A DNA stretch of 64,000 bases from Devosia sp. 66-22 (GCA_001899065.1 MKUZ01000030.1:203521-267520); one strand, 5' to 3'; positions 1-7,862 are shown, numbered from the stretch's first letter. Numbers and translations are program-made. Notes: generated from the letters alone by a model not told the origin.

Positions 1-261
1 ACCGCGCCGTTCGCCGCCACAGCGGACCGGGCGGCCCATCTGCCAGGCGAGTTCGGGGACGATCTCCTCGTTCCTCGCCAAAAGCGCGTCGACGAAGTGC
101 TCGAGGAACTTGGCGCGCTCGCGCACCGTGACCTCGCCCCAGGCCCTGCGCGCGGCCTTTGCCTTCGCGACCGCCGCTTCGATCTCCGTGCCGGTCGCGA
201 CCGGCCGTTCGGCGTAGACGCTGCCGTCGATGGGAGAAATGATCTTGACCGTTTCGGCCAT
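1..261 (-). CDS. Aldehyde dehydrogenase, N-terminal fragment (cut by window edge)
   Basis: The first 87 codons of an NAD(P)-dependent aldehyde dehydrogenase are present; the rest lies outside the window. The translation begins MAETVKIISPIDGSVYAERP and continues with the usual N-terminal helix (IEAAVAKAKAARRAWGEV) and the ERAKFLEHFVDALLARNEEI segment of the ALDH superfamily. The ATG follows an AGGTG-like ribosome site. It is the last visible gene of a minus-strand run after a glutamine-synthetase-like ligase and an amine permease, which suggests it oxidises the aldehyde released from a gamma-glutamylated amine. The catalytic Cys and Glu are not in the window, so substrate class is inferred from context only. 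Confidence 0.85.
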   Translation of the reverse strand, partial: MAETVKIISPIDGSVYAERPVATGTEIEAAVAKAKAARRAWGEVTVRERAKFLEHFVDALLARNEEIVPELAWQMGRPVRCGGERRG

Positions 262-292
262 GTGACACCTGTGGGGAAGAGTTGCGCGGTGT

Positions 293-1651
293 TTACGACC
301 TCTCGAACCCGCGCTTCAACTCCCAATCGGTGACGCGGCGGTCGTATTCGAACTGCTCCCACTCGGCGGTGTGGACATAGTGATCGATCGCCGGCTGACC
401 CAGCGCCGTGGCGAGCATCTTCGATTTGCGCAGTGCCGCAATGGCGTCGCGCAGCGTCTTGTGCACTTCGCGCAGCTTCTTGCCGGAATAGGCGTCGCCG
501 GTGAACACCGGCTCGAGCTCGAGTTTTTGCTCGATGCCCGCGAGGCCGGCGGCGATGAGGGCGGCGAAAGCGAGATAGGGGTTGAGGTCGGCGCCGCCGA
601 TCCGGCACTCGACGCGCACCCCCTTGCTGTTCTCGCCGCACAGCCGGAAGCCCGCCGTACGATTGTCGCGGCTCCAGATCGCCTTGGTGGGCGCGAAGGT
701 GCCGGCCTGGAAGCGCTTGTAGGAGTTGATGTAGGGCGCGAGGAAATAGGTGATGTCGCCGGCATAGGTGAGCAGACCCGCCATGTAGTGCTTCATCAGC
801 GGCGACATGCCGAGCGCATCCTTGCCGTCGACGAACGCGTTCTTGCCCGCCTTGGCGAGCGACATGTGGATGTGGCTCGACGAGCCGGCGAGGCCGAAAT
901 CCCATTTGGCCATGAAGGTGACGGCCTTGCCCTGCTGCCAGGCGATCTCGCGGGTGGCGTTCTTGATGACGACATGGCGGTCGGCCATGGTGAGCGCGTC
1001 GGCGTAGCGGACGTTGATCTCTTCCTGGCCCGGGCCCCACTCGCCTTTGCTGTTCTCGACCGGAATGCCGGAGGCCGTGAGCTGCTTGCGCAGGGCGCGC
1101 ATCACGCCTTCTTCCTTGGTGGTCTGGAAGATGTGGTAGTCCTCGATGTAGTAGCCCGCCGTCCTGAGATTGCGGTGGCCCTTCTCGTGGATGGTCCGGT
1201 AGTCCTCGTCGAACAGGTAGAATTCGAGCTCCGACGCGAAATTGGCCGTCAGCCCCAGTCTGTCGAGCCGCGCGAGCTGTGACTTCAGCACGGCGCGCGG
1301 CGAATGCGGGACCGGCTCGTGGTGGTGGTCGAGCACGTCGGCGATGACAAGCGCCGTGGCGTCGAGCCAGGTGCACTTCATCAGCGTGCTGAGGTCGGGC
1401 TTCATGACGAAGTCGCCATAGCCCTTCTCCCAGCTCGCCGCCGCATAGCCGGGGACCGGTTCCATGTCGATGTCGTCGGCCAGCAGATAGTCGCAGCCAT
1501 GCGTCTCGTCGATGGCGCTGTCGAGGAAGAACTCGGCCTGGAAGCGCTTGCCGATCAGCCGCCCCTGCATGTCGACGAACGCGACGAGCACGGTGTCGAT
1601 GGCGCCGCTTTGAACATCGGCCTTGAGCTGGGCCAGCGTGTAGGCGGCCAT
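293..1651 (-). CDS. Glutamine-synthetase-like gamma-glutamyl-amine ligase (PuuA/GlnA4-like)
   Basis: A 452-residue glutamine synthetase family protein, the length usual for gamma-glutamylputrescine or gamma-glutamylethanolamide synthetases. The fold signatures are visible in order: ELEFYLF, GPGQEEINV, GSSSHIHMSL, the NSYKRF segment and the C-terminal VECRIGGADLNPYLAF motif. These enzymes use ATP to join glutamate to an amine. I start at the ATG at 1651, preceded by a GGGAG site, rather than at an upstream in-frame ATG. It sits between an APC permease and an aldehyde dehydrogenase, with an N-formylglutamate-amidohydrolase-like hydrolase at the head of the run. That setting fits amine catabolism by gamma-glutamylation rather than ammonia assimilation. 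The specific amine (putrescine, ethanolamine or another) cannot be read from the sequence. Confidence 0.88.
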   Translation of the reverse strand: MAAYTLAQLKADVQSGAIDTVLVAFVDMQGRLIGKRFQAEFFLDSAIDETHGCDYLLADDIDMEPVPGYAAASWEKGYGDFVMKPDLSTLMKCTWLDATALVIADVLDHHHEPVPHSPRAVLKSQLARLDRLGLTANFASELEFYLFDEDYRTIHEKGHRNLRTAGYYIEDYHIFQTTKEEGVMRALRKQLTASGIPVENSKGEWGPGQEEINVRYADALTMADRHVVIKNATREIAWQQGKAVTFMAKWDFGLAGSSSHIHMSLAKAGKNAFVDGKDALGMSPLMKHYMAGLLTYAGDITYFLAPYINSYKRFQAGTFAPTKAIWSRDNRTAGFRLCGENSKGVRVECRIGGADLNPYLAFAALIAAGLAGIEQKLELEPVFTGDAYSGKKLREVHKTLRDAIAALRKSKMLATALGQPAIDHYVHTAEWEQFEYDRRVTDWELKRGFERS

Positions 1652-1723
1652 GACGGAACTCCCTGGAGCTTTGGTTTGAAATAGGAACGGGCCGCGGTCG
1701 TTGCCGCGGCCCATAGGCTCGGC

Positions 1724-3223
1724 TTACGCCTTGTTTTTGTGTTCGAGCGCGAACTCTTCCTCGGGCGAGAGGATGAGCTTGTTGCGGCCGATCAGTGCGA
1801 AATAGGCGATGCCCACGGCGCACCAGACGATCACCCAGATGACCCCGCGGAAGAAGTTGGGGTCCTGCACCTGGTAGAACAGGGTCACCGCCGCGATGAT
1901 CACCGTCAGCAGGGCGCCGGGGATGCCCACCGGCGAGCGGAACGGCCGCTCGATATTGGGCAGGTTGCGGCGCAGGATGATGAAGCTCACCGCCTGCATG
2001 ATGTAGCTCAGCATGGCGCCGAACACGGCCATGTTGAGCAGTACCGAGCCGATGATGTCATCGCCCAGCTGCGTTTCGCCCGGTCCGCCGCCGCCATTGA
2101 CGAACCAGATCACCAGCATGACGCCGAGGCCGAGCACGGCGCCGGAGATCATGGCGATGTGGGGCGTCTTGTACTTGTCGTGCGTGACCGACAGGCCCGA
2201 CGGGAAGTAGCCCGCGCGGCTCAGCGAGTAGACCTGCCGGCCCTGGGCGTAGAGGATGGTGTGGAACGACGCCACAAGGCCGATCAGCGCCACGACGCCG
2301 AAGATCGGCGCGGCGGCGTCGCCATAGATGGCGCGGATGCCGTCGAGGGCCGGCTCCAGCGACGAGCCGAGGGCATGCGATCCGACGCCGGCGATCGAGG
2401 GATTGAGGAACACCACGAGGAACGCCGAGAGCAGGAGCGTGGTGAAGCCCAGCATGATGCCCTTGGGCATGTCGCGCTTGGGATCGACCGACTCTTCGGC
2501 CGCAAGCGGAACCTGCTCGATGGCGAGGAACAGCCAGACTGCGAAGGGCAGGGTGGCGAGCACGCCCGAGAAGCCTGTCGGGAACCACGAGCCGCCGCCT
2601 TCCGGCAACTCGGAGCCGTCGGGCGCGATGTTGAGCGCCCAGCGCGAGAAGTCGATGTTGGGGATCGCGCTGATGTAGAAGAAGGCGAGGCCGGCCAGCG
2701 AGATCAGCGTCACGGCGAGCGTCACCTTGTAGCTGAGCGCCACGCCGAAGATGTTGAGCGCTAGGAAGATGGCGTAGAACACCACCCAGAGCACTGGATA
2801 ATATGCCGTATCGAGCCCGGTTATCGAGCCGAAATAGGCCGAAATGAACGTGCAGATCACCGCCGGGGTGAGGACATATTCGACGTTCTCGAACAGGCCG
2901 GTGATGAAGCCGCCCCACGGCCCCATCGAGGTGCGGGCGAACGAATAGGCCGCGCCGGTGTGCGGCAGGGCTGGGCTCATCTCGGCGATCGAGAAGGTGA
3001 GGCCCAGATACATGATGGCGATGATCGCCCCGGCCACCAGCATGCCGCCCCAGCCGCCCGTGGCGAAGCCGAAGTTCCAGCCCGAGAAGTGACCCGAGAT
3101 CACCGCGCCGACACCAAGCGCCCAGAGCGACCAGATGCCCGCATAGCGCTGCAGGCCGCGCTTGGCGAAATAAGAACTGTCTTGCTTGGCGTACTTGACG
3201 CCACCCGCTGATGTATCAGCCAT
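1724..3223 (-). CDS. APC-superfamily amino acid/amine permease, ethanolamine-permease type
   Basis: A 499-residue inner-membrane permease with about twelve hydrophobic segments. It starts at the ATG at 3223 behind a strong AGGGGGAAGG site; a longer in-frame reading to 3358 would run into the upstream gene. The N-terminal region LQRYAGIWSLWALGVGAVI and the loop AEESVDPKRDMPKG are typical of APC transporters, and the overall pattern resembles the ethanolamine permease branch. The start overlaps the stop of the upstream hydrolase by 8 bases, so the two are translationally coupled. It probably imports the amine that the downstream ligase glutamylates. Substrate assignment is inference. Confidence 0.85.
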   Translation of the reverse strand: MADTSAGGVKYAKQDSSYFAKRGLQRYAGIWSLWALGVGAVISGHFSGWNFGFATGGWGGMLVAGAIIAIMYLGLTFSIAEMSPALPHTGAAYSFARTSMGPWGGFITGLFENVEYVLTPAVICTFISAYFGSITGLDTAYYPVLWVVFYAIFLALNIFGVALSYKVTLAVTLISLAGLAFFYISAIPNIDFSRWALNIAPDGSELPEGGGSWFPTGFSGVLATLPFAVWLFLAIEQVPLAAEESVDPKRDMPKGIMLGFTTLLLSAFLVVFLNPSIAGVGSHALGSSLEPALDGIRAIYGDAAAPIFGVVALIGLVASFHTILYAQGRQVYSLSRAGYFPSGLSVTHDKYKTPHIAMISGAVLGLGVMLVIWFVNGGGGPGETQLGDDIIGSVLLNMAVFGAMLSYIMQAVSFIILRRNLPNIERPFRSPVGIPGALLTVIIAAVTLFYQVQDPNFFRGVIWVIVWCAVGIAYFALIGRNKLILSPEEEFALEHKNKA

Positions 3224-4052
3224 TGCCTTCCCCCTGATGTTGATGTGTCGTAGCCCCCGTAACGACCGGGCCTGGAGCGAGCGCGACCCGCGCTGCCTCG
3301 AGACACCGGGCCAGCCGTGCCGCCCACAGGGCGACGCCGTTTGGTTCGAGAATTTCATCGTGCCGGATTTCGATCATCGTGGCGTCGAGGCCGCGGCCGT
3401 CGCCGTGATGCTCCAGCGTGTAGGTGACGCCGTTGAGCGCCGAATAGGGCTCGTTCCAGCCGATGTTGAGGTCCGGCGTGTCGGCGGCGAGCGCGTCGCG
3501 CAGGGCCGCGGTGTAGCGCGCATCGCGCGCATGGATGAGGCCGATCGGCCAGGGCCGCGCCTTGCCCTTGTAGGTGGGTGTGAACGAGTGCATGCACACA
3601 AGGATGGTCGGCAGCCCGGCGGCAGCGCGCGCGTCGAGGACGCGGTCGATGGCGCTGTGGAACGGCGTATGCGCCGAGGCGATGCGCCATTGCCGGTCCT
3701 CGTCGGTCGGCGCGGCATTGCCCGGAACATGGGTGTGCTCGGAAATGGCCGGGATCAGGTCGGGGGCGTCCAGGTCGCGGTTGCAGTCGATGACGAGCCG
3801 CGACACCGTCGCGTGGACGACAGGCGCATCGAGCAACGCGCTCAGCCGAAGCGAGACGGCGAGGGCACCGGGGTCCCAGGCGATGTGGCGAACACGCTCG
3901 GAAGGTGGCAGTCCCAGGTCGCCCCAGCGCGGCGGGATGCGGTTGGAGGCGTGATCGACCACGATTGCGAACGGCCCTCTGCCATTCGCATTCACGGTCC
4001 TGACTGGCGCAACTAGATCCGCGTTCTGCCGCGGATTTTCCCCATCGCCCAT
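3216..4052 (-). CDS. N-formylglutamate amidohydrolase family hydrolase
   Basis: A 278-residue protein of the N-formylglutamate amidohydrolase fold (zinc amidohydrolase). Visible motifs are the early VVDHASNRIPPRW segment with a His, SRLVIDCNRD, the CMHSFTPTYKG stretch and a C-terminal MIEIRHDEI motif, all in the family order. I start at the ATG at 4052 after a G-rich site; the longer frame to 4157 has no support. It is the first gene of a tight run (8-base overlap) with a permease, a glutamine-synthetase-like ligase and an aldehyde dehydrogenase. No other histidine-utilisation genes are nearby, so I infer that it removes glutamate from a gamma-glutamylated catabolite rather than acting on N-formylglutamate. 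Confidence 0.82.
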   Translation of the reverse strand: MGDGENPRQNADLVAPVRTVNANGRGPFAIVVDHASNRIPPRWGDLGLPPSERVRHIAWDPGALAVSLRLSALLDAPVVHATVSRLVIDCNRDLDAPDLIPAISEHTHVPGNAAPTDEDRQWRIASAHTPFHSAIDRVLDARAAAGLPTILVCMHSFTPTYKGKARPWPIGLIHARDARYTAALRDALAADTPDLNIGWNEPYSALNGVTYTLEHHGDGRGLDATMIEIRHDEILEPNGVALWAARLARCLEAARVALAPGPVVTGATTHQHQGEGNG

Positions 4053-4101
4053 GCCACCCCCGTCGCTCCGGCCGGAGCCGGAACGCCGCTCAACTGGCGG
4101 C

Positions 4102-4130
4102 AGTTGATTCGCTTTTTGGAAGGCTGTCAA
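4102..4130 (-). promoter_or_regulatory. Candidate sigma70 promoter of the amine-catabolic operon
   Basis: On the minus strand a perfect -35 box TTGACA (4125-4130) is followed after 17 bases by TCAACT (4102-4107), a weak -10 matching three of six consensus bases. It would start transcription about 40 bases upstream of the hydrolase start at 4052. The spacing and perfect -35 support it; the -10 is poor, which would suit an activated promoter. Confidence 0.45.
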
Positions 4131-4169
4131 ACGCCGCAGGGCCCGGAAACCGGGCATCTGTGGAAATCT

Positions 4170-4185
4170 TTGACCATTTGGTCAG
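4170..4185. promoter_or_regulatory. Operator-like palindrome TTGACCA-N2-TGGTCA
   Basis: TTGACCA (4170-4176), two bases, then TGGTCA (4179-4184) form an inverted repeat upstream of the amine-catabolic operon, overlapping the stop codon of the polyphosphate kinase gene. Its arms and spacing match the palindrome at 54690-54705 in front of the D-amino acid dehydrogenase gene. The form is what GntR/FCD-type regulators bind; which regulator is not known. Confidence 0.45.
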
Positions 4186-5039
4186 CGGTCGTGCTTGTCG
4201 GCGAGGAAGCGGTCCGGGTCCATGGCGATCCTGCTGTCGATCGTGCCGATCTCGTCCAGATCCTTGCCGTCATAGTCGATGGCACGCAGCACGGTGCGGA
4301 GCACGGCGAGCCTGGCGCGCTTCTTGTCGTTGCTGAGCACGACCGTCCATGGCGCTTGTTCGTTGTGCGTCTCCTTGAACATGCGGGTGCGCGCCTCGGA
4401 ATAGTCGTCGAACTTCTGCAGCGCCTCGAAATCGACGGGCGACAGCTTCCAGCGCTTGAGCGGATCGTGCCGCCGGTCGTGAAAGCGCTTCATCTGCATC
4501 TCCCGCCCGATCGAGAGCCAGAACTTGAACAGATGGATACCGTCATTGACCAGCATGCGCTCGAACTGCGGGACCTCGGCGAGGAACCTGGTGGTCTCCT
4601 CGGCCGTGCAGAAGCCCATGACGGGCTCGACGCCGGCGCGGTTGTACCAGGAGCGGTCGAACAGCACCTGTTCACCTGCGGCGGGAAGCCAGTCGACATA
4701 GCGCTGGAAGTACCATTGCGTCCGCTCCCGGTCGGACGGCTTGGGCAGCGCCACGGAGTCCGAATAGCGAGGATTGAGGTTCTCGAGGTAGGTGTCGATG
4801 GTCCCGCCCTTGCCGGCGGCGTCGCGTCCCTCGAACACCATGACGATGCGGCGGCCCGTCCTGGCCTGATCGTCCTGGAGCTTGGCGAGCTCGAGGTAGA
4901 GCTCGTTCAGCTCTGTCGCATAAGTGTCATCATCGAGCTTGCCCTCATAGGGGTAGCCACCGGACGCCAGCGCCCGCTTCTTCACCCACTTTGGCAGGCT
5001 GGGGTTTTCGAGGTCGAACTTCTCGTTGTCGTCGGCCAT
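4182..5039 (-). CDS. ppk2: Polyphosphate kinase 2 family protein (PPK2)
   Basis: A 285-residue PPK2, which moves phosphate between polyphosphate and nucleotides. The Walker A-like loop EGRDAAGKGGT (residues 70-80, Lys77) and the Walker B/lid segment FDRSWYNRAGVEPVMGF (Asp128) are intact, and the length fits the single-domain class. The ATG at 5039 follows a clean GGAGGA site; a longer upstream frame is ignored. It diverges from a PhoR-like histidine kinase 95 bases away, which hints at a phosphate-linked locus, though I find no Pho box between them. Nucleotide preference (ADP or GDP) cannot be told by eye. Confidence 0.93.
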   Translation of the reverse strand: MADDNEKFDLENPSLPKWVKKRALASGGYPYEGKLDDDTYATELNELYLELAKLQDDQARTGRRIVMVFEGRDAAGKGGTIDTYLENLNPRYSDSVALPKPSDRERTQWYFQRYVDWLPAAGEQVLFDRSWYNRAGVEPVMGFCTAEETTRFLAEVPQFERMLVNDGIHLFKFWLSIGREMQMKRFHDRRHDPLKRWKLSPVDFEALQKFDDYSEARTRMFKETHNEQAPWTVVLSNDKKRARLAVLRTVLRAIDYDGKDLDEIGTIDSRIAMDPDRFLADKHDR

Positions 5040-5134
5040 TTCCGTTCCTCCGAAGGTGGAGCGTGCATGGCGGGTGCTTTTGTGGCAAGTGCCGGGCCAC
5101 GACTTCGTTACCGGTGCCATAAGCGGAGGCAGAC

Positions 5135-6169
5135 GTGGCCGATCAAGTGACGCTGGGGCAGCGCCTCGCGATCCTCGCGGGTTTTGCCGACGCGCTACCC
5201 GATCCGTGCGTGCTGCTCGACCGCCGGCTGGTGGTGGTGCACCGCAACGGGGCCGCCAAGGCGGAGTTCCCCGCGCTGGCCGCGGGCAGCCTGCTGACGG
5301 TGGCGCTGCGCAACCCGACGCTGCTCGACGCCATCGATGCGGCGCGGCTGACCGGGGCCGCACAGACGGTGGAGCTGCACCAGACCGTGCCCAACGCGAC
5401 CTGGCACCGAGCCGACGTGGCGCCGCTGCCGGGCGAGGGCGAGCTGTTCGCCATCGTGCTGCGCAGCCTCACCGAGCAGAAGCGGCTCGAACAGTTGCGC
5501 TCCGACTTCATCGCCAATGCGAGCCACGAGCTGCGCACGCCGCTCACCTCGCTGGTGGGATTCATCGATACGCTGCTCGGTCCCGCCGCCAAGGACGAGG
5601 GCGCGCGCGAACGCTTCCTCGCCATCATGCGGCAGCAGGCGGGGCGCATGTCCAACCTCATCGACGACCTGCTGTCGTTGAGCCGTATCGAAATGCGCCA
5701 GCACATGCGGCCGACCGGCGAGGTTGACCTCGGCGGATTGCTGCGTGAGGTGGCCGAGGGCCTTGAGGCGCAGGCGAGCGAAGCGGGCGTGACGATCGCG
5801 GTCGAGGGCGGCGAGGCCCTTGTCACGGGCGACCGCAACGAGCTTTACGAGGTCTTCGAGAACCTGATCGACAATGCGATCAAGTATGGCGCCGCCGGCG
5901 GCCGCGTCGATGTGATAGTGGGGCCGGGGCGTTCGGGGTATGAACACAGCGTCACCGTGACCGACCACGGCGTCGGCATCGAAGCTCAGCATGTGCCGCG
6001 GCTGACCGAGCGCTTCTATCGCGTCGATGCGGAGTCGAGCCGCAAGAAGAAGGGGACCGGCCTTGGGCTTGCCATCGTCAAGCACATCGTCCACCGCCAT
6101 CGCGGCTTGCTGACCATCAAGTCGAAGCCGGGCGAGGGCACGCGCGTCGAAGTGCTGCTCAGCCGATAG
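5135..6169 (+). CDS. PhoR-like sensor histidine kinase without membrane segments
   Basis: A 344-residue histidine kinase that begins with GTG after a GGAGG site 5 bases upstream. Residues 15-110 look like a PAS domain. The dimerisation/phospho-acceptor helix carries ASHELRTPL with His131. The ATPase domain shows the N box ENLIDNAIKYG, the DHGVGI G1 box and GTGLGLAIVKHIV G2 box. The kinase region resembles PhoR, but there is no N-terminal transmembrane helix, so it should be cytosolic. No response regulator, pst or phoU gene is adjacent, so it is an orphan. It diverges from the PPK2 gene. Calling it phosphate-sensing is inference. Confidence 0.85.
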   Translation: MADQVTLGQRLAILAGFADALPDPCVLLDRRLVVVHRNGAAKAEFPALAAGSLLTVALRNPTLLDAIDAARLTGAAQTVELHQTVPNATWHRADVAPLPGEGELFAIVLRSLTEQKRLEQLRSDFIANASHELRTPLTSLVGFIDTLLGPAAKDEGARERFLAIMRQQAGRMSNLIDDLLSLSRIEMRQHMRPTGEVDLGGLLREVAEGLEAQASEAGVTIAVEGGEALVTGDRNELYEVFENLIDNAIKYGAAGGRVDVIVGPGRSGYEHSVTVTDHGVGIEAQHVPRLTERFYRVDAESSRKKKGTGLGLAIVKHIVHRHRGLLTIKSKPGEGTRVEVLLSR

Positions 6170-6292
6170 CCGGACATGACGGCGAGTTAATGAACCTTGC
6201 CGAGATCGTGTATTGAGGGGGCATGGGGGTGTCCGTAGCTACTGGGCATACGGGGCCAATCGGGGCTGCCGTTCACTGCAGGGAGTGACGAC

Positions 6293-7114
6293 ATGTCTGA
6301 CCACGACCACGATGACCACAAGCACGGACTCGAATTCGACCTCGAGCGCCTGCTGGAGCAACGGCGCGGACGCCGCGGCGTGCTGGCGCTGCTGGGCGGC
6401 GGCAGCGTCGCAGCGATGGTCGCGACCTATGCGCCCGGCGCACTGGCGCAGGACGCAATCTGCGTCGTCGATGCATCGGAGACGGCCGGGCCCTACCCGG
6501 GCGACGGGTCGAACAACGCGCCCGGCAACACCAGCAATATCCTGAGCGAAAGCGGTGTCGTGCGGAGCGACATCCGCTCGAGCTTCGGCACCTCGACCAA
6601 CACGGCGGCGGGGATCCCGCTGACGCTGAGGATCAAGATCGGCGACGCCGGAAATGGCTGCGCTGCGCTGCCGGGCCATGCGATCTACGTGTGGCACTGC
6701 ACGACCGACGGCAGGTACTCGCTCTACACCGCGCCCGACGAGAACTACCTGCGCGGCGTGCAGGTGGCCGACGCGGACGGCTATATGACCTTCACCACCA
6801 TTTTCCCCGGCTGCTATGACGGGCGCTGGCCGCACATCCATTTCGAGGTCTATCCAAGCCTCGATGTCGCGACGGATCACCGGAACGCGGTTCTGACCTC
6901 GCAGTTCGCGCTGCCGGCGGAGACCTGCAAGGAAGTCTACGACACCGCGTCGGGTTATGAAGCGAGTATCGGCACCTTTGCCTGCATCTCGATCGACAGC
7001 GACAACGTCTTCCGCGACAACAGCGATGCCGAAATGACGATGATGACGCCGACGATGACCGGCAACATCACCGACGGTTACCTCGCCGAGGTGACAGTGG
7101 GCGTCGCGGTCTGA
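6293..7114 (+). CDS. Exported intradiol ring-cleavage dioxygenase-like protein
   Basis: A 273-residue protein related to catechol/protocatechuate intradiol dioxygenases. The non-haem iron ligands are visible: a Tyr in the YVWHCTTDGRYSLY segment (Tyr142 or Tyr145), Tyr175 in FPGCYDGRWP, Arg178, and His181/His183 in HIHFEVY. The N-terminus is unusual: a His/Asp-rich stretch (residues 2-11), then a twin-arginine-like segment (EQRRGRRGVLALLGGG) and a hydrophobic run ending ALAQD, which suggests Tat export. The start has a GGGAGTG site. No other aromatic-degradation genes are near, so its substrate is unknown; exported members of this family are known to be widespread and mostly uncharacterised. 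Confidence 0.85.
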   Translation: MSDHDHDDHKHGLEFDLERLLEQRRGRRGVLALLGGGSVAAMVATYAPGALAQDAICVVDASETAGPYPGDGSNNAPGNTSNILSESGVVRSDIRSSFGTSTNTAAGIPLTLRIKIGDAGNGCAALPGHAIYVWHCTTDGRYSLYTAPDENYLRGVQVADADGYMTFTTIFPGCYDGRWPHIHFEVYPSLDVATDHRNAVLTSQFALPAETCKEVYDTASGYEASIGTFACISIDSDNVFRDNSDAEMTMMTPTMTGNITDGYLAEVTVGVAV

Positions 7115-7124
7115 GCCAAACACA

Positions 7125-7146
7125 AAGGGCGCCGCGAGGCGCCCTT
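7125..7146. terminator. Bidirectional hairpin terminator between convergent genes
   Basis: AAGGGCGCC (7125-7133), loop GCGA, GGCGCCCTT (7138-7146) is a perfect 9-bp stem placed between the dioxygenase stop (7114) and the gcrA stop (7169). The arm ends give short A/T runs on both strands, so it can serve both genes. Confidence 0.75.
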
Positions 7147-7168
7147 GCTGCATCGACAGTACCGAAGC

Positions 7169-7738
7169 TCAGCGCTTCTTCTTCTCGATCTGGTGGTAGG
7201 CCCGCCGCGAGTGGAAGTCGCAGTAGGGCTTACCCTCTTCCGAATGCTGGCCGCAGAAGTAGAAGTCGGGCGTCAGCGGGTCGCCGATCGGCCATTTGCA
7301 GGTGTGCTCGTTGAGCTGCAGCAGGTTCAGCCGTTGGTCTTCGGGAATGTAGAGCTCCTGGACCTGCGGAGCGACATAGACCTCGGTCTCGAACTCCGGA
7401 TCCATCTTGAGCGCGGTGGCGCCATGAGTCATCCCGCCGCCGCCCGAGGGGGCAGAGCGCGACTTCATCATGCTGGCGATGCCGCTGCTCGGACGGGCCG
7501 AGCCCGTCGAAATCCGCCGCACGCCGCTCGAGGGGCGGGGCGTGGCGCGCGGCCGCGGTGTCGAGCTCGCCGGCTTGGCGCGGCCAGTCAGCTTGAGCCG
7601 GTGGACCTTGCCGATGACCGCGTTGCGGGTGACGCCTTCGCCGAGGACGCCGGCGATCTGGCTCGCCGACAGGCCTTCCAGCCAAAGTTTCTTGAGAAGC
7701 TCGACGCGTTCTTCGGTCCAGCTACCAGCAGATTCCAT
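7169..7738 (-). CDS. gcrA: GcrA family cell cycle regulator
   Basis: A 189-residue GcrA, the alphaproteobacterial sigma70-associated regulator that reads CcrM-methylated promoters. The N-terminal helix-turn-helix is typical (WTEERVELLKKLWLEGLSAS then VTRNAVIGKVHRL), followed by a long Ser/Pro/Arg-rich linker (about residues 55-100) and the C-terminal Cys/His module CKWPIGDP...FCG...YCDFH that contacts sigma70. Three GANTC motifs (7761, 7880, 7894) lie in the 230 bases upstream, more than expected by chance, which would fit methylation-dependent control. The 5' region also contains a structured segment (7809-7862). Strong call. Confidence 0.95.
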   Translation of the reverse strand: MESAGSWTEERVELLKKLWLEGLSASQIAGVLGEGVTRNAVIGKVHRLKLTGRAKPASSTPRPRATPRPSSGVRRISTGSARPSSGIASMMKSRSAPSGGGGMTHGATALKMDPEFETEVYVAPQVQELYIPEDQRLNLLQLNEHTCKWPIGDPLTPDFYFCGQHSEEGKPYCDFHSRRAYHQIEKKKR

Positions 7739-7808
7739 CGTATTAACCGCCTTCTAGTCAGAATCCCTCGCCGTGCTGCCGCGGGAGGTGCAACAGCCTC
7801 GTACGCTA

Positions 7809-7862
7809 CTCATCGTAGGTCGGAAGGATCCGCCACACGAAATATCGTGTCCCAACGATGAG
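7809..7862. ncRNA. Three-way-junction structured RNA candidate upstream of gcrA
   Basis: The 54 bases fold, on either strand, into a closed three-way junction: outer stem CTCATCGT (7809-7816) with ACGATGAG (7855-7862), 8 perfect pairs; hairpin CGGA-AGGA-TCCG (7821-7832); hairpin ACACGA-AATA-TCGTGT (7835-7850), 6 perfect pairs. Both inner hairpins have four-base loops. It lies between gcrA and a MarR gene, with further hairpins at 7905-7924 and around 7943-7955. It could be a gcrA leader element or an independent small RNA; no promoter or terminator is obvious. Speculative. Confidence 0.35.
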
